Source: Bacteroidales bacterium (GTDB lineage Bacteria > Bacteroidota > Bacteroidia > Bacteroidales > Muribaculaceae). Taken from it: DNA of 64,000 nt. Shown here piece after piece: positions 26,601 to 35,289 of the stretch (position 1 is the first letter of the stretch; each line of letters starts with the position of its first letter). The stretch lies in contig SFOH01000019.1 of NCBI GenBank assembly GCA_004552485.1, positions 1-64,000 of the forward strand. Direction: 5' to 3'. A program made the translations under genes and the position numbers. The notes beneath the pieces were generated by a model. That model did no database searches. It saw only the letters and a program-made list of their open reading frames with translations, and was not told the DNA's origin.

Positions 26601-28996
26601 CCGTTCAAGAATTATCTGACACTGTCTCAGCGCATTATGCCGGCGAGCCCGGCATGCTCTCCCGTAATATCACCCTCCCCCTCACCGACTCACGCAGCCT
26701 CTTTGACCCCGAGGCAACCGTCTTCTTCGCCCTGCGCACCGCCGTAGGCCGCGACGGACACAGCTTCATCCCCGAGCTCTATGCCGCCGGCGTCCGCGTC
26801 TTTGTCGTCGACAAAGAATTCACCGCCGCCGGAGCCTATCCTCAGGCCGCGTTCCTGACCGTCGACAGCCCCATGCGCGCGCTCCGCCAGTCGGCGGCGG
26901 CCCTGCGCACCGCCTTCCACGGCAAAGTCGTGGGCATCACCGGCTCGCGAGGCAAGACCATCGTCAAAGAGATGCTCTACGCCTATGCCTCCGCCGCTAT
27001 GAGAGTGTGCCGCTCGCCGCGCAGCTACAACTCGCAGATCGGCCTGCCCCTCTCACTGTGGCAGCTCACGCCCGAGGCGCAGATGGGCGTCTTCGAGGTA
27101 GGCGTCTCACGCAAAGGCGAAATGGAAGCGCTGGCACAGATTCTGCGCCCCGAGGTCGGCATCTTCACCGCCCTCACCGACGAGCACAGCGCCGGCTTCG
27201 CCTCCGACCGCGAGAAATGCCGCGAGAAAGCCCGGCTCTTCCGCGACTGTCGCACCATTGTCTACGACGGCAGCAACCCCGTGATTGAGAGCGTTCTGCA
27301 GGAGATGTATCCCGGCAAAGAGCTCATCCCCTGCGACTCATACGCCGCCATGGTGCGCGCCGTGGCCGGCGATCTCGGCGTTGAGATGCCCGCTCCCGTC
27401 AAAAGCCGCATCGACTTCACCGACACCGACGCCGGCACCACGCTGGCCCTCGACCACTTCACCTGCGACGTCTCCGGCCTCACCACCGCCCTCGACGCCC
27501 TGCGCCGACGCAACCGCGACCGGCCCGGCCACGTTTCGGCCCATCACGCCGCAGAGGCCGCACAGCGACTCACCGTCGTCCTCGGCGACCTCGTCTGCAA
27601 CAGCGCCGACAAAGATGCCGAATACGCCCGCCTCGGCCGCGTGCTCACATTCTTCGGCGTATCGCGCCTCATCACCGCCGGCCCTGAAATAGCCCTCCGC
27701 GCCATGGAATACGCAGAGATGCCTTTCGAAGTATCCGCACTCACCGACGACCTCCAGGCCCAGGTGCCCGTCAACTCTTCACTCTACATCAACATGACCG
27801 ACAAGGCCGCCGCCAAAGAGCTCTACTATGGCCTGGCCACGCGCCGCAACGTGACGCGCATGGAGGTTAACCTCGACGCCCTCGCCGCCAACTGGGACGT
27901 CTACCGCTCGCTCGTGCCCCCCGAGACACGCCTCATCGGCATGATCAAGGCCGACGGATACGGCTGCGGCGACCTCGAAGTGGCACGCACCATCCAGAGC
28001 CTCGGCGCCGCAATGGTGGCCGTGGCTGTCGTCGACGAGGGCGTGGCCCTGCGCCGCGGCGGCGTCACCATCCCCATCCTCGTCCTCGACCCCTGGTGCG
28101 AGAACATGCGCGCAATCTTCGCCAACAACCTCCAGCCCACCATCATCGACGGCTCCGAGGAGATGCTCAACCTCCTCGAACAGAACGCCACGGCCGAAGG
28201 TGTCCACGACATCTACGTCCACCTGAAATTTGACACCGGCATGCATCGCGTGGGCCTCCACATCGACGACATCGACGGCTTCGTCGAGCGCCTGAGCCGC
28301 CATCCGCGCATCCACATCGCCTCCGTCTTCAGCCACCTCGCCACCGCCGACTGCCTCGACAAGGACAGCTACACCGACGGCCAGCTCGAGCTCTTCCACA
28401 CCATGACCGACCGCCTCATCAGCGGCCTGGGCTATCCCGTGAAGCGCCACATCCTCAACACCGCCGGCATCACGCGCTATGCCCACAAGCACGTCTACGA
28501 GATGGCGCGCCTCGGCATCGGCCTATACGGCATCCTCCCCGACGAGTCGCTCGCGCCCATGACGCCGCGCCTCAGCCCCGTGGCACGCCTCGTCACCCGC
28601 GTCATCGCCCTCAACCGCTATCCCGCCGGCACCACCGTCGGCTACGGCTGCCGCGGCGTGCTCACGCGTCCCTCCGTCATAGCCACCATCCCCGTGGGCT
28701 ATGCCGACGGCATCGACCGCCACCTCGGCCGCGGCGCCGCATCGTTCCTCGTGGGAGGCGTCCCCTGCCCCACCGTCGGCAACATCTGCATGGACCTCTG
28801 CATGATCGACGTCACCGACGCCGTTGCCGCCGCCGAGGCTGACTCCGCCGCCACGCCCGTCGAAATCGGTACCGAGGTCGAAATCTTCGGCCCCAACGCG
28901 CCCATCGAGCGCCTCGCCACCATCCTGGACACCATCGCCTACGAGGTGCTCGCCCGCATCTCGCCGCGTGTCCGCCGCCTCTACTTCCGCGAGTAA
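26597..28996 (+). CDS. Bifunctional MurF-like ligase / alanine racemase
   Basis: The product has 799 residues. The N-terminal half resembles MurF: ATP loop GITGSRGKT at 113-121, then SYNSQIGLPLSLWQL and GVFEVGVSRKGEMEAL. The C-terminal half from about residue 424 is alanine racemase: MEVNLDALAANWDVYR, PLP lysine in MIKADGYGCG (Lys451), GLYGILPD, and GNICMDLCMIDVTD. The fusion is typical of Bacteroidetes and couples D-alanine formation to its use in UDP-MurNAc-pentapeptide synthesis. MurF normally reads KTSTKE after the glycine loop; here the sequence is KTIVKE, so ligase activity is likely but slightly less certain. Confidence 0.92.
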   Translation: MTVQELSDTVSAHYAGEPGMLSRNITLPLTDSRSLFDPEATVFFALRTAVGRDGHSFIPELYAAGVRVFVVDKEFTAAGAYPQAAFLTVDSPMRALRQSAAALRTAFHGKVVGITGSRGKTIVKEMLYAYASAAMRVCRSPRSYNSQIGLPLSLWQLTPEAQMGVFEVGVSRKGEMEALAQILRPEVGIFTALTDEHSAGFASDREKCREKARLFRDCRTIVYDGSNPVIESVLQEMYPGKELIPCDSYAAMVRAVAGDLGVEMPAPVKSRIDFTDTDAGTTLALDHFTCDVSGLTTALDALRRRNRDRPGHVSAHHAAEAAQRLTVVLGDLVCNSADKDAEYARLGRVLTFFGVSRLITAGPEIALRAMEYAEMPFEVSALTDDLQAQVPVNSSLYINMTDKAAAKELYYGLATRRNVTRMEVNLDALAANWDVYRSLVPPETRLIGMIKADGYGCGDLEVARTIQSLGAAMVAVAVVDEGVALRRGGVTIPILVLDPWCENMRAIFANNLQPTIIDGSEEMLNLLEQNATAEGVHDIYVHLKFDTGMHRVGLHIDDIDGFVERLSRHPRIHIASVFSHLATADCLDKDSYTDGQLELFHTMTDRLISGLGYPVKRHILNTAGITRYAHKHVYEMARLGIGLYGILPDESLAPMTPRLSPVARLVTRVIALNRYPAGTTVGYGCRGVLTRPSVIATIPVGYADGIDRHLGRGAASFLVGGVPCPTVGNICMDLCMIDVTDAVAAAEADSAATPVEIGTEVEIFGPNAPIERLATILDTIAYEVLARISPRVRRLYFRE

Positions 28997-29020
28997 CACC
29001 CACCGCCCCACAAACACGCC

Positions 29021-29055
29021 GGCGCCGCGTCTCTGAGAGTCAGAAACGCGGCGCC
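29021..29055. terminator. Strong hairpin between convergent murF-alr and nitroreductase genes
   Basis: GGCGCCGCGT at 29021-29030 pairs with ACGCGGCGCC at 29046-29055, extended inside by CTGA/TCAG. It probably ends transcription from both sides, although the T-runs are poor. Confidence 0.6.
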
Positions 29056-29083
29056 GCTGTGTCTTGGCCTTGCGAACGCGGGC

Positions 29084-29725
29084 TTACTTCACGGGATAGC
29101 CCACGGGGAGATTCAGCACGGGGATCGTGCCGGCGGGCAGGTTGAGAGCCTTCGCGAGGCCCTCGCTGTCCATCGATGCGCGGGGAACAGTGTTGAGATG
29201 AGCGGCCGAGCAGAACAGCATGATGTTCTGAGCCACGATGCCTACGTCAACGGCGCCCATCATAGCCGAAGCCTTCTCGTCGGGAATCTCGAAACGGGCG
29301 GGCGTTGTGGTCAGCACAATTGCCAGTGGCGGAATCGGGAAATCGACCTGACGGCCGCGGACAAACTCCAGGAAGTTACCGACGGCCACGGGCTTCAGAA
29401 TATTCTCGGCGGGGACATAGAGATATGCACCGTTCTTGTCCAGCACATAGATATCGACATCCTCCTTGTTCAGGGCGGTTGCCGCCGTATGGTGACCGTC
29501 AGGACGGTTCACGCCGTTAGCGGCCCACAGCAGGTCGGAGAGGTCGCGCAGACTCACATCCTGTGCGGCAAATTCGCGCGTCGAGCGACGGTCCTGCAGG
29601 GCCTTCATCAGCGTTGCGCTCCGCTCCATCCCCGGTTTCTCAAGTTCAACGGGCTTAAGGCTCTGCGCCCCGGCCCCAAATACGGTAGCACTCATAATCG
29701 TTAGTGTCACTAAAAGTTTGTTCAT
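29084..29725 (-). CDS. Exported SagB-like nitroreductase-family protein
   Basis: The product has 213 residues with a signal peptide (MNKLLVTLTIMSATVFGAGA). The nitroreductase fold is indicated by LQDRRSTREFAAQDVSLRDLSDLLWAANGVNR, the FMN-contacting Arg-rich start of SagB/ThcOx-type enzymes. The C-terminal MMGAVDVGIVAQNIMLFCSAAHLN and LPVGYPVK also fit. Family members are FMN oxidoreductases. Export is unusual for a flavoenzyme of this fold but recurrent in Bacteroidales. The substrate is unknown. It has its own promoter at 29819-29850. Confidence 0.85.
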   Translation of the reverse strand: MNKLLVTLTIMSATVFGAGAQSLKPVELEKPGMERSATLMKALQDRRSTREFAAQDVSLRDLSDLLWAANGVNRPDGHHTAATALNKEDVDIYVLDKNGAYLYVPAENILKPVAVGNFLEFVRGRQVDFPIPPLAIVLTTTPARFEIPDEKASAMMGAVDVGIVAQNIMLFCSAAHLNTVPRASMDSEGLAKALNLPAGTIPVLNLPVGYPVK

Positions 29726-29818
29726 GTCAGTTATCGGATTTTATTATACTTCGTTGGCGGTTGAGCCCCCGGCCGCGGACAGCGGACCTGTATCGCGTGG
29801 CGCGTTGTCTTTACACGA

Positions 29819-29850
29819 CAAAGATAATAAAATCATTAAAAACCCGCAAA
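29819..29850 (-). promoter_or_regulatory. Canonical promoter of nitroreductase gene
   Basis: On the minus strand TTTG (29850-29847), a 20-base spacer and TATCTTTG (29826-29819) form a full Bacteroidetes promoter. The start site should be near 29813, leaving a leader of about 88 bases. The -33 element lies inside the terminator hairpin of the upstream small gene. Confidence 0.8.
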
Positions 29851-29870
29851 TGTCCGTAGAACTTGCGGGT
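29842..29870 (-). terminator. Terminator of the small Ala-rich gene
   Basis: ACCCGCAA at 29842-29849 pairs with TTGCGGGT at 29863-29870. Read on the minus strand the hairpin is followed at once by TTTTTAATG. It lies 45 bases beyond the stop of the small gene and overlaps the next promoter. Confidence 0.8.
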
Positions 29871-29914
29871 GAATTCGGATAGAGAATTCTTCAGACGCAG
29901 TCAGTGGATTTTGA

Positions 29915-30193
29915 TTACTTCTCGCTGCGGCTGAAGATATCGTGAGTCTTATCGCGGATGAACTCGCCGGCCTTGGCGGCATTCTCCGTGACCTTGTCAG
30001 TAACATTGTCGAGAATTTCAGAAACTCTTTCTTTTTCCTTCTCGAAGTTTTTCTTTGTGGATTTGGCATCAGCCTCAGCCTCCATCTTGGCAGCGTTGGC
30101 GGCAGCCTGAGCAGAAGCCTTTGCCTCCACCTTTGCCACCGTAGCCTCTGCGGCAGCAGCCTTGCGTTCAAGCGTCTCAGTGTTGTTGTTCAT
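29915..30193 (-). CDS. Small Ala/Glu/Lys-rich helical protein
   Basis: This 92-residue protein has no signal peptide and is almost wholly charged and alanine-rich (KAAAAEATVAKVEAKASAQA, then VSEILDNVTDKVTENAAKAG). It is predicted to be one long amphipathic helix or coiled coil ending in FIRDKTHDIFSRSEK. The composition recalls YtxH or stress-type helical proteins, but I do not recognise a family. It is supported by its own terminator at 29842-29870. The function is unknown. Confidence 0.65.
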   Translation of the reverse strand: MNNNTETLERKAAAAEATVAKVEAKASAQAAANAAKMEAEADAKSTKKNFEKEKERVSEILDNVTDKVTENAAKAGEFIRDKTHDIFSRSEK

Positions 30194-30498
30194 AATATTA
30201 ACAGGATATGAAGATTACGTTAAAAAGCGAATTTCAGAGCGCATCGGCCTGCCGTTACAGCACCTCTGCGCTCGGAAACTCACTATTAAAACGCACAACC
30301 AATCCCGATGGTTCAGCCGCTCGCGCAAAGTAATACCCGCACGCCCGAAAAACCTCCGGAAGGCGCACCGAGAAGAAGCACAAATTATACCCCTCTTCTT
30401 CTTCTCAATGCATTCCTTTCCTTATTCCGCTTCCGTCATCGGCGGCTGCGTCAGAGTCAGTTCCTTGCAGGAATAAACAAATCCATAATATATTTCTA

Positions 30499-30699
30499 TT
30501 ACACGAGGCTCGCCAGTTGTGTTGGGATTGATAAAATAGTCAATCCCGCTCGAATATTATATCGTATTACCGGCTTAATTTTAAAGAAAGGAGAAATGAT
30601 CAACAGAACTGAGCATACTCCTGCAATAGCAATGTTTATTATCATAGATAACATTTGAATCGTCATTTTGAGCATGCGGTCATAAACGAAAAGCAGCAT
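30499..30699 (-). pseudogene. Possible remnant of a small membrane protein
   Basis: A 66-codon frame from ATG 30699 encodes two hydrophobic stretches (MIINIAIAGVCSVLLIISPF and AGLTILSIPTQLASLV). The same frame continues upstream without a start, reading QERYECDKDFYNYC back to a TAG at 30742-30744. This looks more like the inside of a larger protein than random sequence. It may be a small real gene or a decayed fragment. No family is recognised. Confidence 0.3.
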
Positions 30700-30794
30700 G
30701 CAGTAATTGTAAAAGTCTTTATCACATTCATAGCGTTCTTGCTATCAGTTGTCTCATTGTCGTATTCGGACTCGGGTGCCGACCCGGAATAAGG

Positions 30795-30835
30795 ACAAAC
30801 CCGCAGGGTGCTTCGGTGGGCACGCTGCGGGTTTG
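30795..30835 (-). terminator. Terminator of C10 peptidase locus
   Basis: ACAAACCCGCAG at 30795-30806 pairs perfectly with CTGCGGGTTTGT at 30824-30835. It lies 80 bases beyond the stop of the last peptidase frame on the minus strand. Confidence 0.75.
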
Positions 30836-30914
30836 TGCTGTGAGGGGGGTTCTCTGTCCGGGGAGGGAGCCGGTTAGTGCGGCTCTCCCTCGGAGTGAGA
30901 CGGGATTTCAGTGT

Positions 30915-31814
30915 TTACTTGACGAGGACTTTCTGAGTCTTGCCGCCGGAAACCTTGATGTAGAGGCCGGAGGTGAGGTTCTCCTCGGCTACGCGTACGC
31001 CGTTGAGGTTGTAGTAAGCGGCGGGAGCGTCTGCAGCGTCGTCGGCAGTGATGTCTTCGACGGCATCCTGTGCGGCGCTCTTGACGGTGAAGTTCACGGT
31101 GTCAAGGTAGTCGAAGCCGCTGAAGAGGGTCTTGCCCTTGAGGGTGAAGAGTACTGCTGAGTAGCTCTTGCCCTGCTCGAGGTTCTGGAGGGCGCCGAGG
31201 AAGCTGAACTTCTCGGTCTGACCGGCGGCAACCATCTTACTGTCGAACTTGGCCAGGGAGATGTTGCTGACGTCAAGGATGTTCTCGGGGAAGATGAGAG
31301 CGTAGAACTGCTCGTTCACATCCTCGTCGCCGGCCTCGACAACGAAGTCAATCTGAGCATTGTCGGCATCGACAGCGCTGGCGTTGGCCATGGTGAATGA
31401 CTTCACGCTGAACTTGCTCTTCGTTGAGCTTGAGGCTTTGATGGTAACCTTGTAGGTCTTGTTGCCTACGACATCACCGTTGCCGTTGTTGTCGACGAAC
31501 TGCAGGTAGTATGTACCGGCGGGATAGTTGCTGTACAGCTTGTTGGAGAAGGTTATGGTCTTGGTTGAGTTGGCCGTTACGGTCACAGTCTTGGCAGAGA
31601 GCCAGTCAACCAGTTCGCCGTTGGCATCGAAGAATTTGGGTTTTACCTTTGTGGAGATGCGGCTGGGACCATTGTTGCCGAAGGTCACTTTCAGCGTGCA
31701 TGTTGCGCCCAGGGTGAAGCCTGTGCTGGTGGTGACGGAGTTTATGGTGAACGCGGGCTCGGCCGAGGTATCGTCGCCTGTATTGTCTTCGCCGTCATTC
31801 GAGGGCATGGTCAC
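30915..31814 (-). pseudogene. Detached C-terminal part of C10 peptidase with T9SS sorting tail
   Basis: This frame of 299 codons (GTG at 31814) continues the repeat architecture of the upstream peptidase gene. It starts inside one Ig-like repeat (the frame can be followed back to KDGNNKILNNASQVTVTMPS), then has another full repeat (AGTYYLQFVDNNGNGDV). It ends in YYNLNGVRVAEENL with GLYIKVSGGKTQKVLVK. That ending is the type A sorting domain recognised by the type IX secretion system. Without the upstream part it has no signal peptide and cannot be exported. It overlaps the preceding stop (GTGA), so some reinitiation is possible. It is best read as the severed end of one gene. Confidence 0.8.
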
Positions 31815-34360
31815 TGTAACCTGTGAGGCATTGTTGAGAATCTTGTTGTTGCCGTCTTTGAGCCATTTGCGGCTACGGAAACTGTGGAGCTTCCGAGGCT
31901 GGCCTGGATGGAGTACTGGTTGCTTGAGAGGGTGCAGAGGTAAGCCTGAACTTTCACGGACTGGGTGGTGGAATAAGTGCTCTTGATGGTGGCTGCAACC
32001 TTGTAGGCTTCTCCGACAACGAAACCGGTGGATGAGGTGGCGGAGGTGCAGGAGATGGCGCCCTCGTCGGTGGAAGGTTCGTCGGCGGCTGCCTCGCTTA
32101 TGGTAACGGCCTTCACCTCAGAAACGATATTGTTGTCTGAGTTGGCAATGAGCACGTAATATGTGCCGGCTGAGAGGCTGGTGGGAACGGTGCCGGTGTA
32201 GGTGTAGGTCTTGGTGGTACCGCTGTTCACGCTGATGCTCTTGGCAGAACCGATTGTAGCCTTGATGGAATAGCCGCTGGTGCTCTTAGAGCAAATATAA
32301 GCGGAGGCTGTCATTGTCTTTGTGGCACTATAGGTATTCTTGAAGGTGGCCTTGATGGACACAGACTCGCCGATTACAGGTGCTGCGGGCGAAACATTCA
32401 GGGCCGAAACCTCGAAGGTGGCATTGGAGTCGTCGGGTGTGTCGTCGCCACTTGACGAACCGGCAGTTACGGTTACGCTCTTGATGTCGGAGATGATATA
32501 GCCCTCGGAGTTGGCAATAACCAGATAGTAGGTGCCGGCGGCGAGGCTACTGTCAAGAGTGCCTGAGAATGTGGCGCTCTTGGTGGAGGAAGCGCTGATG
32601 CTTACTGTCTGGGCCGAGCCGATGGCAGCTGCAACGGAGTAGTTGCTCTCGCCCTTGGTGCACAGGTAGGCTGAGGCACTGACACTCTGTGCCGAGGTGT
32701 AGGTGTTCTTGAAGGTAGCCTTTACGGATACGGACTGGCCTACGACGGGAGCTGAGGGTGTGCATGTCAGTGAAGAAACGGAGACCTCGCCGGTCTCTGT
32801 GGTCGAGCCGCTGTCGTCGCCGGACGATGATGAGTCGCCGCTGGTGTTGGTGGTGCCGTTTACTGTCACAGACGAGCTGCCGACAGTGATTTTCACTGCG
32901 TTGGGCTTGCCGTAGTGGTATTTGAAGGGCATCCATGAGCCGCTGCCTACTTTGTAAACGAGGCTGGTGGTATAACTGCCGGAAGACACTGTGGAGGGAA
33001 CCGTGAGGGCCAGTGAGCTTGTGCCATAACCGGGGTTAACGGTGCCGAGGCTTGTTGAGCCGACATACTGTGTGTTGCCGGAGGCGTCCGTCATAGCCAG
33101 AGCGACTGTGAAGTCCGCTGCATAGGAACCCATGTTGTAGAAGCCGCCGCTGGTGGCCTTGAACGTGATCTTCTTTGAGGAAGCGGTGGCGGTGAGGGTG
33201 CCTTCAATGGCCAGATAGCCGGTGGTCTTCACTGAGCCGGTCTGCGGTTTCTGAATGCCCAGAGTGTTCAGTGCGTTAAGCTTGAAGTAGCCGTCATAGC
33301 TGCCGCTCCAGCCCCAGTTGATGTGGAAGTATCCGCTGGTGTTGTAGCCGTCGCAAACGAAGCAGTGACCGCCACCGTTGGCAACGCCGCAGTATACGAT
33401 GGGGCCGACGTTCTTGAGGTTGTCGTACATCATCTGCTCCCACTCGTCGGTCGAGTAGTAGTCGCGGAACTCGGTGTGGAGGGCCTTGTCATAGCTGAAG
33501 TTGTCAATGAGAGCGGGGGCAATGTCAAAGGACGTTGCACCTGAGCCGCCGTCGGCGTCCAGACCATACTCCATATTAACGGCATAACCGCATGCCTTCA
33601 TCAGCGTGGCGATAGCGCTGCGCTGCGCTGTGGTGCCGCTTGAAGCGCTGGGGTAACTGTTTAGCATGTTGCTCCAGTCAAAAGTGGTGGTGGCGAAGTT
33701 CATCGACAGTGTCTGGTTGTTCCAGGTGTAGGAGTTGCTGCCTGCGCCCTTCGAGGGATAGTTGTGATATTTCATGACCTGAGCCATTGCGGTGGCGACG
33801 CAGCCGGTGTAGGTTGTCGTGCCGTTCTTCTTGGGCATCAAGTTGTTATAGGGTGCCGACTGGTCCCAGGTCGTGGCGCACAGCGGGGAGATGGCGGTGC
33901 GTGAGGCGGCCTTGGCAGCGACCTTTGCGGCGTTGTTCTTGGAGTTGAGGTCTACGCGGGGGCGGGTCACATAAGGATTGATGCGGCCGGCCTGCTGTTC
34001 CTGGAGATTGGCATAATATTCAATCTCTCTGCTGTATTCTGAAAGCCACCACTTCATCACGGGCGGCATCTCGTTGACGCTGAATTCGGGGTTGTCCACA
34101 TATCCCAACAGAGGCTCGGCAATGTCGTCGGCGCCCACGAAAAGCGTGCGCTCGCCCTTGCTGAAGATGTAATAAGTGGGCACGTTGTTGAGCTCGCCGG
34201 TGAAGATAAGTTTGGCGGCTGCTGTACCTGTCTTGGATAAAGCCTTGGCTGCGCGGCCTTCATTCAGGCGGCTGAGAGCCTCGTCCGGCGTCAGTGTTTT
34301 GGCCACACTGCCCGTAGCGCAGAGCGCTATCGCCGACGAAATAAGTAAAAACTTCTTCAT
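31811..34360 (-). CDS. C10-family (streptopain-like) cysteine peptidase, truncated by frameshift
   Basis: The frame has 849 codons. After signal peptide MKKFLLISSAIALCATGSVA comes a propeptide, then the papain-like C10 domain: catalytic Cys near residue 187 in TYTGCVATAMAQVMKYHNYP, His near 331 in NGGGHCFVCDGYN, and FHINWGWSGSYDGYF. Repeats of about 105 residues follow, each ending AGTYYLVIANS...SVTVT. The third repeat breaks off after VSVAANGSK and the frame ends in an unrelated TTRFSTMPHRLQ. The downstream frame 30915-31814 supplies the missing end. The intact protein would be a secreted protease like P. gingivalis PrtT/Tpr-type C10 enzymes. The truncated one lacks the export tail. Confidence 0.88.
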   Translation of the reverse strand: MKKFLLISSAIALCATGSVAKTLTPDEALSRLNEGRAAKALSKTGTAAAKLIFTGELNNVPTYYIFSKGERTLFVGADDIAEPLLGYVDNPEFSVNEMPPVMKWWLSEYSREIEYYANLQEQQAGRINPYVTRPRVDLNSKNNAAKVAAKAASRTAISPLCATTWDQSAPYNNLMPKKNGTTTYTGCVATAMAQVMKYHNYPSKGAGSNSYTWNNQTLSMNFATTTFDWSNMLNSYPSASSGTTAQRSAIATLMKACGYAVNMEYGLDADGGSGATSFDIAPALIDNFSYDKALHTEFRDYYSTDEWEQMMYDNLKNVGPIVYCGVANGGGHCFVCDGYNTSGYFHINWGWSGSYDGYFKLNALNTLGIQKPQTGSVKTTGYLAIEGTLTATASSKKITFKATSGGFYNMGSYAADFTVALAMTDASGNTQYVGSTSLGTVNPGYGTSSLALTVPSTVSSGSYTTSLVYKVGSGSWMPFKYHYGKPNAVKITVGSSSVTVNGTTNTSGDSSSSGDDSGSTTETGEVSVSSLTCTPSAPVVGQSVSVKATFKNTYTSAQSVSASAYLCTKGESNYSVAAAIGSAQTVSISASSTKSATFSGTLDSSLAAGTYYLVIANSEGYIISDIKSVTVTAGSSSGDDTPDDSNATFEVSALNVSPAAPVIGESVSIKATFKNTYSATKTMTASAYICSKSTSGYSIKATIGSAKSISVNSGTTKTYTYTGTVPTSLSAGTYYVLIANSDNNIVSEVKAVTISEAAADEPSTDEGAISCTSATSSTGFVVGEAYKVAATIKSTYSTTQSVKVQAYLCTLSSNQYSIQASLGSSTVSVAANGSKTATTRFSTMPHRLQ

Positions 34361-34436
34361 TCTGTAAGTAGAGTAAATTTAGGATTAATAATTATACCTC
34401 ATAATTGAGAAAGATATCGAAAAAACGATAATGGCG

Positions 34437-34468
34437 CAAAATTACGACTTTGCTTTGAAATAAACAAA
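34437..34468 (-). promoter_or_regulatory. Canonical promoter of C10 peptidase gene
   Basis: On the minus strand TTTG (34468-34465), a 20-base spacer and TAATTTTG (34444-34437) match the Bacteroidetes promoter. The leader would be about 70 bases. Confidence 0.8.
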
Positions 34469-34683
34469 TATTTGAATAAAATAATTCACTTTTTCTTAAA
34501 ATAATATCATAAAGTTATCAACATCGGCCGTCGGGAGCATAATTCGTGTTTCCGGAAAATCGCCGGTTTGTGTCAAAATGAAAGCATTAAGCTATAGGCA
34601 GACACATTTTAACCCTCATTCGCCCCCGCAACCGGGGTTTGACGGCCATGTTTTAAAGAAAAATCACATTTGCGCCCGCTTTT

Positions 34684-34715
34684 ATTGCATTATTTCCATA
34701 ATTTGACTACCTTTG
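34684..34715 (+). promoter_or_regulatory. Promoter of phosphoribosyltransferase gene
   Basis: ATTG at 34684-34687, a 20-base spacer and TACCTTTG at 34708-34715. Transcription would start near 34721, only about two bases before the ATG, so the message may be leaderless. Confidence 0.75.
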
Positions 34716-34722
34716 CAACGAT

Positions 34723-35289
34723 ATGCGCGTACTGACCCTCACACCACAGCTTTTCGCAGAGCATTGCGCCCGCCTCGAGGCGCTTGCCGCCGACTTCCGC
34801 CCCGACCTCATCGTCACGGTGGCCCGCGGCGGCGACTACGTCGGCGAGCTCATGTTCGCTGACATTCCCCACGTGAGCGTCCGCAGCCAACGCCCGTCCA
34901 CAGCCCGCAAAGGACGGTGGCTCAAAGCCTTAGCCCGCCGTATGCCGCTGTGGGCGCGCAATATGATGCGCATCGCCGAGGCCCGTATGCTCGCCCGGCG
35001 TCGCACAGAGCCGGTGCCCGTCACCCACGACGACGATGTCCGCGAGGCAATCAGCCGCGCCGGCAGCGTGCTCGTCGTCGACGACGCCGTTGATTCCGGA
35101 GCCTCGATGCGCGCCGTGCTCGACGCCATAGACACCGTCCCCGGCAGCAGAATGACAGCCGTAGCCGTAATAACCGTAACACAACGTCAGCCATGCGTCG
35201 ACGCCCGATATGCCCTCTACCGCGACGGCACGCTCGTGCGCTTCCCCTGGTCCGAAGACTATTCCGACAATGACAACAAAGAGAGCTGA
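34723..35289 (+). CDS. Phosphoribosyltransferase-domain protein
   Basis: The product has 188 residues. It shows the PRPP-binding motif VLVVDDAVDSGAS at 116-128 and an N-terminal VTVARGGDYVGELM loop, both of type I phosphoribosyltransferases. The central stretch (about 55-100) is very Arg-rich, unlike the hood of the well-known purine enzymes, so the base or other acceptor cannot be named. Its end overlaps the following HAD phosphatase by 20 bases, a strong sign that the two work together. Confidence 0.8.
   Translation: MRVLTLTPQLFAEHCARLEALAADFRPDLIVTVARGGDYVGELMFADIPHVSVRSQRPSTARKGRWLKALARRMPLWARNMMRIAEARMLARRRTEPVPVTHDDDVREAISRAGSVLVVDDAVDSGASMRAVLDAIDTVPGSRMTAVAVITVTQRQPCVDARYALYRDGTLVRFPWSEDYSDNDNKES

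Larger units (their letters stand above)
30194..30914. other. Long intergenic AT-richer region
   Basis: These 721 bases lie upstream of the small helical gene and past the end of the C10 peptidase locus, both minus strand. They contain the terminator at 30795-30835, one weak membrane-protein-like reading frame (30499-30741, minus) and no other supported gene. Base composition drops visibly between about 30480 and 30780, compared with GC-rich neighbours, which suggests decayed or foreign DNA. Confidence 0.5.
34361..34722. other. Divergent intergenic region
   Basis: These 362 bases separate the C10 peptidase (minus) and the phosphoribosyltransferase (plus). Promoters for each lie at 34437-34468 and 34684-34715. 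The middle (about 34470-34680) is AT-rich with no gene seen. Confidence 0.6.

Noticed and set aside
30194..30480. Possible tRNA or small RNA in the gap upstream of the Ala-rich gene
   Set aside because: No cloverleaf, no CCA end and no promoter-terminator pair could be assembled.
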